Assembly: GCF_001715975.1 (NCBI RefSeq)
Contig: NZ_MARB01000001.1
Span: 186,001 to 250,000, forward strand
DNA length: 64,000 bases
Source of the DNA: Candidatus Thiodiazotropha endolucinida
GTDB taxonomy: Bacteria > Pseudomonadota > Gammaproteobacteria > Chromatiales > Chromatiaceae
Direction of reading: 5' to 3'
Position numbers and translations under genes: made by a program. The number at the start of each line of letters is the position of its first letter. Positions within the stretch are counted from its first letter, which is position 1. The notes under the pieces are model-generated. The model made no database searches and was not told the origin of the DNA. It saw only the letters and a list, made by a program, of their open reading frames with translations. This document shows positions 7,906-15,702 of this stretch, in pieces.

Positions 7906-9275
7906 TAGTTGTGTGTCCTGTTGAAGTCGGTGTACTTACCCTTCATCCAGAGGTCTGTCACCGCGGGATTGGCGATCACGCTCTGCTCGGTTTCTGAACG
8001 ATGGCGCAATATTTGCGCCTTGGTTTCAATGCGCTCCAGAGTGGCCGCCATTCGTCGGTGACCCTCATCGACGCCCTGTGGGTTTCCATGGGCCGCCGAT
8101 TTGTAAGCGCCCAGATTGTCGAAGTACCACATCTCAAAGTAGTCACGCTCCAAGGCTGACACATTGTAGAAGGCCGATGCCTGACCTTCGAAAAATCCTA
8201 TACGTTCCATGCGCCAGAAACTGCCCATTGGGTAGTCGGGGCGCTCGTCGGCAGCGGGACGCAAAAGGTCATTGCTGCGCAGATTCTTGAGCACATCTTC
8301 AGCTCTATAGAGCTTGGCCCAGGCCGATTTGCGTTCCCGGTCCAGTTCACTCAACCACTGTGCGGCCTTTTTCGCTTCATGACAGTCGCTGCATAGCTCA
8401 ATCCACTGCTCGCGCAGCAGCTGATTCTTGGAGGTGTGGGGATTGACTTCACGCAGGCCGAATTTCCACAGCGATTTATGCGCCACCTGATGCCGTCCTT
8501 CATCCATGTGGCAGTAGGCGCAGGTCGGGGCCTTGTAGTTGCCTTTCACCAGTTTTTTCGACCAGTCCCAATCCTTGCCCTCGGCGCGATAGATTTTGCC
8601 GTGGGCGGAGGCAAAGTAGCTCTCATCGTCCGGGTGTGGCGGACCGGAGTGGCAGGTGATGCAGGCCTCGGGGTGGCGTGCCTCGGCGGCGCTGAAACGG
8701 TGCCGGGTATGGCAGGAGTCGCACTTGGTGGCCACCGAGTGACACTGTACGCAGGATTGGACTTCGGCCTTCGGCTTATCGGCAAAATGGGGCGCATCCA
8801 CTGCCCGTTCCATGGCCAGCACATGGCTGGGAAAACCATAGCGGGCTTCATCACGGAATTCGCCATGCTGCTTTTCGTGGCAGTTGCCGCATACGACAGG
8901 GGTGGGAAGGTGCAGTTGTTGATGGTTGCTGCCATGACAGTCGTTGCAGTAGACCGGTTCATCGATCCTGGCATGACGGCTGGCGCGCCAGTCGTTGACA
9001 ATGCCGGGCGTGATTCCCTCGTGACACTGAATACAGAGGGTGGCCTCGAATACTCCTTCGACCGACTTGCTCGGTTGATAGAAGTTATCCGGGTCCCAAT
9101 AGCCCTGAACACTGTCCGGCGACCAGTGACGGGAGTAGAGACCGGATCCGTTGCCTCCCTTGCTCCAAATGACATAAGCGGCACTCACCGATAGGGTAAA
9201 TACGGCAACACCCGAGAGCGTGGCTGCTAGCGTTCGATAACCCATGGTCGATGATCGCTGAGGTCTTTTCGCCAC
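7905..9275 (-). CDS. Octahaem c-type cytochrome, hydroxylamine oxidoreductase (HAO)-like
   Basis: The 456-aa protein has an N-terminal membrane anchor or signal (about residues 12-34) and eight CxxCH sites (CIQCH, CNDCH, CGNCH, CVQCH, CDSCH, CITCH, CAYCH, CSDCH). The C-terminal region has MWYFDNLGAYKSAAHGN, resembling the HAO-family segment that carries the active-site tyrosine and distal histidine. All eight haem sites are histidine types, so it is not an obvious NrfA- or Otr-type enzyme with a lysine-ligated haem. Family members oxidise hydroxylamine or hydrazine, or reduce nitrite or hydroxylamine; the direction here is unknown. The start overlaps the preceding cytochrome gene by about 49 bp, and an ATG 30 bp further in is also possible. 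Confidence 0.85.
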   Translation of the reverse strand: MAKRPQRSSTMGYRTLAATLSGVAVFTLSVSAAYVIWSKGGNGSGLYSRHWSPDSVQGYWDPDNFYQPSKSVEGVFEATLCIQCHEGITPGIVNDWRASRHARIDEPVYCNDCHGSNHQQLHLPTPVVCGNCHEKQHGEFRDEARYGFPSHVLAMERAVDAPHFADKPKAEVQSCVQCHSVATKCDSCHTRHRFSAAEARHPEACITCHSGPPHPDDESYFASAHGKIYRAEGKDWDWSKKLVKGNYKAPTCAYCHMDEGRHQVAHKSLWKFGLREVNPHTSKNQLLREQWIELCSDCHEAKKAAQWLSELDRERKSAWAKLYRAEDVLKNLRSNDLLRPAADERPDYPMGSFWRMERIGFFEGQASAFYNVSALERDYFEMWYFDNLGAYKSAAHGNPQGVDEGHRRMAATLERIETKAQILRHRSETEQSVIANPAVTDLWMKGKYTDFNRTHN

Positions 9276-9760
9276 CAGCGTACCAGGCCGAGCCCGACCA
9301 GCAGCAGCAAGGGGATCAGGGCCTGAAGGCGTTTCAGGAATGACCGGCCGTCCACCTCATTTCTGCCGGATCTATGGCTGATGCCTGAATCCCCGGCGTG
9401 GCGTTGCAGATAGGCCACTAAGGTTGCCCGCGCCTGCGGCTGCATGGTCTCCACCCTGCCCATAACACCGCCAAAACGATGCGCGACATCCATCAAGGTA
9501 AACATTCTTGTTGTCACGTCATGCCATTCCGCAAGGGTATGGCGGTCAGGTCCCGGCAGGTTGTGGCATTGGGTACAGTAGCGATCGAGCAGCTCTGCGC
9601 CGGGAGAATGGGCCTCGGGCAGGCGTTCGGCGGTCAGGTCGGGTGGCAGCTTATCCTTATAAGCTTCGCACAGGTCGATCTCAGCCCAGGCATGACCGGC
9701 GGCAACCGGGATTGGCATGAACAGGATCAGGAGAAGGAACAGGGTAGACGGTTGCATCAT
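9227..9760 (-). CDS. Monohaem c-type cytochrome with C-terminal membrane anchor
   Basis: The 177 aa contain a signal peptide (FLLLILFMPIPVAAGHA), one class I haem c motif (YCTQCHNLPG), a possible axial Met in VETMQPQAR, and a C-terminal helix (about 145-162) followed by a positive tail. This suits a small periplasmic electron shuttle tethered to the inner membrane. It overlaps the upstream oxidoreductase gene by 4 bp and the downstream octahaem gene. It probably links the polyferredoxin-type membrane module to the multihaem cytochromes. Confidence 0.85.
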   Translation of the reverse strand: MMQPSTLFLLLILFMPIPVAAGHAWAEIDLCEAYKDKLPPDLTAERLPEAHSPGAELLDRYCTQCHNLPGPDRHTLAEWHDVTTRMFTLMDVAHRFGGVMGRVETMQPQARATLVAYLQRHAGDSGISHRSGRNEVDGRSFLKRLQALIPLLLLVGLGLVRWWRKDLSDHRPWVIER

Positions 9761-11499
9761 GCCTGCCTCCGCATGGTTTCAAAGCCGTTGATGCCAGCCA
9801 GGATGTCTTCAGCCGCTTTGCGTCCTGCCGCCATGGCCATCACCGCCAGATCGGGTCCATGTGTATTATCCCCCCCCGCCCAGATGCTCGGGTGAGTGGT
9901 ACGGCCCCGCTCATCCGCCCGGATCCGGCCATCCGATTCAGTGGCTATCCCGAACCCGCTCAGCCAGGAGGGCGGGGAGGCCTGCTGCCCCATGGCGAGA
10001 ATGATACTGTCGGCACTAATGTGCGGGTTGCCCCGGGGGGTCTTGAAGCGTACACCACACACCGCTCCACTGCCCGTGCATTCGAGCGGTGTGTGGTCGA
10101 AGTAGAATTCAACTCCCTCTTCCCGTGCCAGATCTGTCTCCAGGGGCGAGGCGCGCAGATGTTCCTCAGGACCCCGATAGGCAATGCTGACCTTTGCACC
10201 CAGACGTATCGCTGAACGGGCGCAATCCATGGCGCTGTCACCGCCACCCAGGACCAACACATGCTTGCCGCTCATTGACGCCCTAGCGCCACGGTTGGTC
10301 TCATGCAGCCAGCCGATCGCCTGTTCGACACCCGGTAGATCCTTCCCGGGCAGATCAACCGAGCGGGATTTTTGTGCACCAAGGCCGAGGAAGACAGCAT
10401 CATGTTTCTCCAGCAGATCCGCCAGCATCTCAGCGTCGATGGATGTGTTGAGGGAGAAACGGACACCGACCTGTTCAAGTATTGCCTGCCGGCGCTGCAA
10501 TAGCCGCTTGTCCAGCTTGAACTTGGGTACGGCACTCTGCAGCAAGCCGCCGATCTTGTCCGAGCGATCGTAGACGATGACCGACATACCCGCGCGGTTG
10601 AGACGTTCCGCGCAGCTCAAACCGGCCGGACCGGCGCCGATGACGGCGGCACTGTGACTGTTGCGTCGGATCGGCTCGTGCATCCGCCAGCCCGCCTCCA
10701 GCGCCTGGTTGGCAATGCTTTTTTCAACCATTCCGATGTGCACGGCCCCCTCCAGACGCCCGCGGGTGCAGCCACTTTCACACAGCCGGTGTTGCGGACA
10801 GATGGTGCCGCACACCTCCGGCAGGGGAGAGGTCGCATGGACCAGCTCTGCGGCCTGCCGCCAATCCCCCCTGGCGGTTGCCGCCAACCAGTCGGGGATG
10901 AAGTTACCCAGTGGACAGGCGTTGCGGCAGCCGGGAACGCCACAATCCAGACAGCGGTCCGCCTGCAGCTGCAACGCTTGCTGGGAAAAGGGTTGCGCCA
11001 CCTCTTGCCAGTCATGTTTCCGTTCTACGGGGGGGCGATAAACGATTTCCCCGCGGGGTATTGACCCGTTTGGTTCGCGCTTGAGCAGATGGCTCGCATT
11101 CTGACGAAGCGCAGGGCGGAACAGATTGCGCACGTCTTGAATCGCCAGGGCATCGGTCGGGCAGGAGACGATACAACGGGCGCACCCCATGCAGTCCTCA
11201 AGACCGGTGACCTCACCGCTCGTCCTGCCTTGCTTCCATACCGGGATGCCCATGTCGCATGCCTGTTCGCAGCGCCGGCAGTCGATGCATTGTCGGGTGT
11301 CCATTTTTATGCTGTAAAAGCCGGCATGATTGAGTAGGCCGAATGTCGAGCCGTAGGGGCAGAGGTAACGGCAATAGAAGCGGTTGCCGGTAATGGGGAT
11401 GATGAAAAACGAACCAAAATAGGTGATCCCCACCACCAGGGCGAAAAGTCCGACCAGGGTTGTGGTCCAGGTGTTGGGCGGGAATTGGGTGGCGACCAA
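9757..11499 (-). CDS. NapH/NosR-like ferredoxin to GltD-like FAD/NAD(P) oxidoreductase, 3' part of a frameshifted gene
   Basis: The frame opens inside a membrane polyferredoxin (GNRFYCRYLCPYGS), continues with two 4Fe-4S motifs (CIDCRRCEQAC, CMGCARCIVSCP), and then with a glutamate-synthase small-subunit-like module. The latter has Fe-S cysteines (CLDCGVPGC, CGTICPQHRLCESGC), an FAD site GAGPAGLSCAERL and an NAD(P) site LGGGDSAMDCARSA. The fused protein would pass electrons between NAD(P)H and the membrane or periplasm. The TTG at 11499 is probably not a genuine start: the first half of the same protein lies in another frame upstream, and the two join at a run of six G (11502-11507, minus strand). 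Confidence 0.8.
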   Translation of the reverse strand: MVATQFPPNTWTTTLVGLFALVVGITYFGSFFIIPITGNRFYCRYLCPYGSTFGLLNHAGFYSIKMDTRQCIDCRRCEQACDMGIPVWKQGRTSGEVTGLEDCMGCARCIVSCPTDALAIQDVRNLFRPALRQNASHLLKREPNGSIPRGEIVYRPPVERKHDWQEVAQPFSQQALQLQADRCLDCGVPGCRNACPLGNFIPDWLAATARGDWRQAAELVHATSPLPEVCGTICPQHRLCESGCTRGRLEGAVHIGMVEKSIANQALEAGWRMHEPIRRNSHSAAVIGAGPAGLSCAERLNRAGMSVIVYDRSDKIGGLLQSAVPKFKLDKRLLQRRQAILEQVGVRFSLNTSIDAEMLADLLEKHDAVFLGLGAQKSRSVDLPGKDLPGVEQAIGWLHETNRGARASMSGKHVLVLGGGDSAMDCARSAIRLGAKVSIAYRGPEEHLRASPLETDLAREEGVEFYFDHTPLECTGSGAVCGVRFKTPRGNPHISADSIILAMGQQASPPSWLSGFGIATESDGRIRADERGRTTHPSIWAGGDNTHGPDLAVMAMAAGRKAAEDILAGINGFETMRRQA

Positions 11500-12103
11500 T
11501 ACCCCCCAGGTACCATATGAAGAAGAACCATTTGGTATGACGCAGGCGCCAGGCCCAGTCGCCTCGCAAGGTGAAGCGACGAAAGGGAAAACCGACGGTC
11601 TCGCGAACAGCTACACAGGGACAGCCGAATCCACAAATTATCCTGCGTCCAAAAAGCAACACCAGCAGCAGCGTAAGGAAGAAGGTGATGGTGCCCGGGG
11701 TGTGCAGGGCGGGGAAGACCGGTTGACTCCAGACATAGCCCACATAAGGTTCGAATACCGGTGTGAGCCACGGGATGAACCACCAGAACAGGGTTACAAC
11801 GGTTACCAGAATGATCAGCCGCTTACGTGTATAGGAATTCTGTTCGGCGCGAATGCGCCAGACACCGAAAGCGAGGATAATCGCATATTCAGTATAGCGA
11901 TTGAGCCAGATCGGATTCTCGAACAGATAGAGCCAGGATTCGTTGAGCCAACCCAGGAAGGCGATCGTAAAACCCGCCATGGCGAGCGCCATGACCCAGC
12001 CACGATAGCGTCCCGGCAGAACAGACTGTTGCGTCGCCTGATTCGGTCTTGCCCGGTAGCTCAGAGGATGGGTTGTGTTCACGCTGTCTCCAAGGAGAGG
12101 CAT
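11213..12103 (-). CDS. NapH-like polyferredoxin membrane domain, 5' part of a frameshifted gene
   Basis: Residues 1 to about 200 (down to base 11508) form three to four transmembrane helices plus the CGFGCPCVAVRE cluster-side motif of NapH/NosR/CcoG-type polyferredoxins, ending in KWFFFIWYLG. Beyond that the reading is an Arg/Pro/His-rich out-of-frame tail. The second half of the family continues in the frame of the gene at 9757. Removing one G from the six-G run restores a continuous protein of about 780 aa (YLG then VLVATQF). Either the assembly has an indel, or the strain carries a broken or slippage-dependent gene. Confidence 0.75.
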   Translation of the reverse strand: MPLLGDSVNTTHPLSYRARPNQATQQSVLPGRYRGWVMALAMAGFTIAFLGWLNESWLYLFENPIWLNRYTEYAIILAFGVWRIRAEQNSYTRKRLIILVTVVTLFWWFIPWLTPVFEPYVGYVWSQPVFPALHTPGTITFFLTLLLVLLFGRRIICGFGCPCVAVRETVGFPFRRFTLRGDWAWRLRHTKWFFFIWYLGGIGRHPIPAQHLDHNPGRTFRPGGGDHLFWFVFHHPHYRQPLLLPLPLPLRLDIRPTQSCRLLQHKNGHPTMHRLPALRTGMRHGHPGMEARQDER

Positions 12104-12117
12104 TTCTGCCGTGAAAA

Positions 12118-12462
12118 CTAAAAGACAAGCACCTTATCCGCCATCAACGTCTTTTCACCCAGTTCTTTCATGCTGCTGCGGCGGGCACCGGCCACGAGAT
12201 CGTCATCGCCGACACCGCGAGCATCCATGCAGCTGCCGCAAAGCAGCACCTCGCCTTTACGGATGACCGAATTGAGCATCAGCTCCACGTTGTAAAAACC
12301 CTGGGGTACTTTCTGACCGCGGTTTGCACAAACCACGGCGTCGGCCAGAAGGAACAGCGTGACTCTGGCCTCTTCCCTGCCAAGCGCCTTGGCCAGGCGC
12401 AGTCCGTTATAGCTACGCTCGGTGCCGTACGGGGGATCATTCAAAACAATGAGGATGTGCAT
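12118..12462 (-). CDS. DsrE/YchN-family sulfur-relay-like protein
   Basis: Small cytoplasmic protein of 114 aa beginning MHILIVLNDPPYGTERSYN. DsrE-family proteins bind or pass persulfide sulfur through a conserved cysteine. Here LCGSCMDARG near residue 75 holds the candidate Cys pair. The longer open frame begins at 12510, but that part overlaps the upstream gene; the ATG at 12462 lies 4 bp after that gene's stop and matches the family start. Its operon is controlled from an ArsR-rhodanese divergent region, which supports a role in reactive sulfur handling. Confidence 0.85.
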   Translation of the reverse strand: MHILIVLNDPPYGTERSYNGLRLAKALGREEARVTLFLLADAVVCANRGQKVPQGFYNVELMLNSVIRKGEVLLCGSCMDARGVGDDDLVAGARRSSMKELGEKTLMADKVLVF

Positions 12463-12466
12463 GGAG

Positions 12467-13309
12467 TCACCAGCGCCGGTTGATGGTGTATTCACCCAGC
12501 TCGCGCACAAACGGCAGCATCAGCATGCCCGGGAGCCTGTCAACCTGTTGAGGATCGCGGAACTCATTCAGGCCGATCTCCATCTCCACATGCCCTTCAG
12601 GTGGCTGGGCAACATAGGTGCCTAAAAGGCGATCCCACCAAGGCAGATTGAAGCCGAAATTGGAGTTGGCCATGGGGGCGTGAACCGAGTGATGAACCCG
12701 GTGCATGTCCGGGGTGACCACAAACAGCCGCAATACCCGGTCGATCCTTTCCGGGATCGAGATATTGCCGTGATTGAACATTGCGGTGGCATTGAGCAGA
12801 ATCTCGAAAATCACCACCGCCACAAGCGGTGGACCAAGCAAAATAATGGTAGCCATCTTGATCAGCATGGAGAGGATAATCTCAATGGTATGGAAGCGTG
12901 CGCCGGTGGTGACGTCGTAGTCGAGGTCGGCATGGTGCACCCGGTGCAGGCGCCAGAGCAGGGGGACGGCGTGGACCATGACATGCTGCAGGTAGATGAC
13001 GAAATCCATCGCCACCACGGCGATGATGACCGAGAGCGGAAAAGGGATCGCAACGTAGTTGAGCAGTCCCCAGCCCTGTTTCTGGGCGAGCAGCGCCACG
13101 CCCACCGCGGCTGCCGGAAAGAGCAGGCGCAGAATCACTGTATTGAGCGCGACAAGCCCGAGATTATTGATCCAGCGCGCACCCTTGGGAACAGTGAGCT
13201 GACGGCGCGGTGAGTGGATCTCCCACAGAGCGATGATCGCAAACACGCCGAAAAAGAAAATCAGACGGATCGGGAGTTCGTTGCCGAGTACCCACTCATT
13301 CCAATTCAT
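12467..13309 (-). CDS. Sterol desaturase / fatty acid hydroxylase family membrane protein
   Basis: Integral membrane di-iron oxygenase family of 280 aa. Four or so helices surround the His clusters HVMVHAVPLLWRLHRVHHAD and HRVHHSVH that hold the metals. Bacterial members hydroxylate or desaturate lipids, but the substrate is unknown here. It is the first gene of the leftward operon. Similar proteins recur beside DsrE/rhodanese genes in sulfur bacteria, which may reflect a linked lipid or sulfide response (inference). Confidence 0.88.
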   Translation of the reverse strand: MNWNEWVLGNELPIRLIFFFGVFAIIALWEIHSPRRQLTVPKGARWINNLGLVALNTVILRLLFPAAAVGVALLAQKQGWGLLNYVAIPFPLSVIIAVVAMDFVIYLQHVMVHAVPLLWRLHRVHHADLDYDVTTGARFHTIEIILSMLIKMATIILLGPPLVAVVIFEILLNATAMFNHGNISIPERIDRVLRLFVVTPDMHRVHHSVHAPMANSNFGFNLPWWDRLLGTYVAQPPEGHVEMEIGLNEFRDPQQVDRLPGMLMLPFVRELGEYTINRRW

Positions 13310-13351
13310 GATCAGCTATCCTCCAATGCCTTTTCTGCTATAATTTTTTAT

Positions 13352-13389
13352 ATTTCAATTATTCAATAGATCTCTTGAATAATTGAAAT
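13352..13389. promoter_or_regulatory. Perfect 15-bp inverted-repeat operator between divergent operons
   Basis: ATTTCAATTATTCAA (13352-13366) is the exact reverse complement of TTGAATAATTGAAAT (13375-13389), with 8 bp between. It lies in the 94-bp gap between the ATG of the sterol-desaturase gene and that of the ArsR-rhodanese gene. A leftward -10-like TATAAT stretch overlaps its left flank. AT-rich palindromes with ATTC/GAAT ends are typical sites of BigR/SqrR-type sulfide-responsive ArsR repressors, though spacing differs. It very likely binds the neighbouring regulator and controls both directions. Confidence 0.8.
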
Positions 13390-13403
13390 CCATTGGAGCC
13401 AAT

Positions 13404-14063
13404 ATGTCAAGCACGCACTTCAAGCACGATCTGTTCAATGAATTTTCTCGGGTCGCAAAGGCGATGAGCAACGGTTACCGACTTGAGCTGCTGGAGTTTC
13501 TGGCTCAGGGCGAACGCAGCGTGGATGCCCTGGCCCAGGTATCGGGGCTGACGGTGGCAAACACCTCGCAGCACCTGCAGCAATTGCGCCAGGCAGGCCT
13601 GGTGACTAACCGCAAGGAAGGGCACAAGGTTTTCTACCAATTGAGTGGCATGGATGTCTCATCCCTGCTCGCATCGCTGCGAGAAGTGGCGGAACGTCGA
13701 TTGGCCGAGGTGGACCGTCTTGTGGATGACTATCTGAAGGTCAAGGACAGTCTGGAGCCCATCCCCGCCAGCGAACTGCTTGAGCGCGCTAAACAGGGTC
13801 TGGTCACGGTATTGGATGTGCGTCCCAGCGAGGAGTATGAATCGGGACATCTGCCGGGTGCCATAAACATCCCGCTTCATGAGCTGGAGACACATCTGGA
13901 TAAACTGGATCCTGAGCGTGAAGTCGTGGCTTACTGCCGTGGTCCGCATTGTGTACTTGCCTTCGATGCCGTGGCCAAGCTGAGACAGAAGGGATTGACC
14001 GCACGCCGTCTGGAGGGTGGGCTGCCGGAGTGGATGTTGGAGGGACTGCCGGTGGAGAAGTGA
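13404..14063 (+). CDS. ArsR-family regulator fused to a rhodanese domain
   Basis: The 219-aa protein has an N-terminal winged helix (VDALAQVSGLTVANTSQHLQQLRQAG; wing KEGHKVFYQ) and a C-terminal rhodanese (LDVRPSEEYESGHLPGAINIP; active loop YCRGPHC). Such fusions sense sulfane sulfur or use the rhodanese Cys as an input. The DNA-binding half contains no cysteine, so the sensor cysteines of BigR/SqrR are absent and the rhodanese CRGPHC loop is the only thiol candidate. ATG 13404 is preferred over the upstream TTG because TTGGAGCC just before it is the ribosome site. It is divergent from the cytochrome operon. Confidence 0.92.
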   Translation: MSSTHFKHDLFNEFSRVAKAMSNGYRLELLEFLAQGERSVDALAQVSGLTVANTSQHLQQLRQAGLVTNRKEGHKVFYQLSGMDVSSLLASLREVAERRLAEVDRLVDDYLKVKDSLEPIPASELLERAKQGLVTVLDVRPSEEYESGHLPGAINIPLHELETHLDKLDPEREVVAYCRGPHCVLAFDAVAKLRQKGLTARRLEGGLPEWMLEGLPVEK

Positions 14064-14081
14064 ATCAAGCGTGCTGTTTGG

Positions 14082-14300
14082 CTACAGGGTAAACATCTTC
14101 TCGGGTTCAGGTTTCCCGTTTCTGTAGCTATCCAAACAACCGCACCCTTGATTGCAGGTTCTCTTTTCAATGGTTTCACGTGACATCAAGCATCGATTTC
14201 TTAAGAAAAGACATGCATTCTCAACACTGTTTGCATGCAGTATTGAAGAAACGCCTTTTTCCTTGAGAATCTCATAGATCCTTTTGGGTAAGATTTCCAT
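14082..14300 (-). pseudogene. Possible remnant of a small cytoplasmic protein gene
   Basis: A 72-aa frame starts with KRIYEILKEKGVSSILHANS and continues plausibly to RETIEKRTCNQ, then ends in a low-quality tail. The first 47 residues read like a genuine protein N-terminus that has lost its remainder. I do not recognise the family with certainty, and no ribosome site is convincing. It may equally be chance. Confidence 0.25.
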
Positions 14301-14594
14301 TGCATCATTCCAGGCTAAAATTATCAGTTATGCGGCATTGCCAGATGATGGGCCTGATACACAACTGGCCTGCAGACGCCCTCCAAGAGCGCCCTGTATC
14401 ATAGCCTGTCCCTATCCGGCGTGGATAGACACTCATCACAGGTTAAATACGTTATCTGATCGCTTGGCTGGATATGAAAGGCACTGTTTTACTGACATGA
14501 CTAATCCGTATGGGGGGTTAATATGCGGTTGCATTTGCGATCTAGTTGGGGCTGTTGAGGCTCGCGGAGTCTATCCATCAAAAAGGGGAATCCA
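14301..14594. other. Intergenic stretch with no supported gene
   Basis: Nothing codes convincingly here. Frames are short and compositionally poor. The only functional feature seen is the ribosome site AAAAGGGGA just before the ATG of the following quinone reductase gene. No clear promoter hexamers or hairpins were found. Confidence 0.4.
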
Positions 14595-15575
14595 ATGAAC
14601 CATGCATTAATGGTCTATGAATACGGTGGTAGCGATACTTTGCAATGGCAGGAGGTTCAACTCGCCAAACCTGCTTCTGGTGAAGTACGCATAAGACATA
14701 GCGCCGTCGGACTCAACTTCATCGATGTCTATCATCGCACCGGTCTCTACCCCGCAGGGAAGCTTCCCTTTATTCCAGGACTCGAGGCGGCGGGTACCGT
14801 GGAGTCGGTAGGAGAGAGTGTTACGGGGTTTGCGCCAGGTGACCGGGTAGCCTATGCGGGCGGTCCCTTGGGTGCCTATGCGGAGTCTCGGAATTTCCCT
14901 GCAGAGCGATTGATCAAACTGCCTGATGGTATCGGTGAGAGGCAGGCCGCGGCGATGATGCTCAAGGGCATGACGGCTGAATACCTGATTCGGCGAACTT
15001 ACCCGGTGCAGGCGGGAGAGACCATACTCGTCCATGCGGCTGCGGGCGGCGTGGGGCAACTGCTCTGCCAATGGGCGGTGGCACTCGGTGCTGAAGTCAT
15101 CGCTACCGTCGGCAGCGAACAGAAAGCGGAAGTGGTGCGTAATCTTGGTTGCAACCACATCATTAACTACCGCAGCGAGGATATCGTGGATCGGGTCCGG
15201 GCAATCACTGACGGCGCCGGTGTGCCGGTTGTCTATGATTCGGTGGGGAGGGATACCTTCCAGGCATCCCTCTCTGCGTTAGCGCCCCGCGGAACCCTGG
15301 TCTCCTTCGGTCAGGCATCCGGCAAGGTGCCGCCCTTCGATATCACCCAGCTGAGCAGCAAGGGCTCCCTCTATCTGACCCGCCCTACGCTCTTCGACTA
15401 CACCAGGACCAGGGAGCAGCTGTTGCAGAGTTCAGGTGCGCTGTTCGACGCGATCCTGGGGGGAGAGATCAAGCTGGAGATTGCCCAGGAGTATCCCCTC
15501 AGGGAGGCGGCGAGGGCTCACCAGGCACTCGAGTCACGTATGACCAGGGGCAGCACTCTGCTTCTGCCTGACTGA
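14595..15575 (+). CDS. qor: NADPH:quinone oxidoreductase (zeta-crystallin type)
   Basis: Cytoplasmic medium-chain dehydrogenase/reductase of 326 aa, the usual QOR length. The substrate half shows NFIDVYHRTGLYP and PGLEAAGTVESVG. The nucleotide fold has HAAAGGVGQLLCQWA, the AxxGVG-type NADPH site of the QOR branch. The zinc ligands of alcohol dehydrogenases are absent. It would reduce quinones by one electron. Start ATG 14595 has a strong AAGGGGA site. It appears monocistronic. Confidence 0.92.
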   Translation: MNHALMVYEYGGSDTLQWQEVQLAKPASGEVRIRHSAVGLNFIDVYHRTGLYPAGKLPFIPGLEAAGTVESVGESVTGFAPGDRVAYAGGPLGAYAESRNFPAERLIKLPDGIGERQAAAMMLKGMTAEYLIRRTYPVQAGETILVHAAAGGVGQLLCQWAVALGAEVIATVGSEQKAEVVRNLGCNHIINYRSEDIVDRVRAITDGAGVPVVYDSVGRDTFQASLSALAPRGTLVSFGQASGKVPPFDITQLSSKGSLYLTRPTLFDYTRTREQLLQSSGALFDAILGGEIKLEIAQEYPLREAARAHQALESRMTRGSTLLLPD

Positions 15576-15702
15576 GCGAAGAGACAACAATAGATAGTTC
15601 AGCTTGAGTTTGTTGCTGGATATGCCTTGCTTGATTGAAGGTCGGGACTTGACCTTGAGTGTGAACTGGTTCAGCGTTACCACTCTTTCCATTGCGATCA
15701 AG

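Noticed and set aside
8436-9194. Long 252-aa frame on the plus strand
   Set aside because: It is the antisense of the octahaem cytochrome gene. The opposite strand has eight CxxCH motifs, while this frame has no domain or ribosome site.
14284-14598. 104-aa plus-strand frame before the quinone reductase
   Set aside because: Poor start context, no domain and it overlaps the next gene's ATG; nothing supports it.
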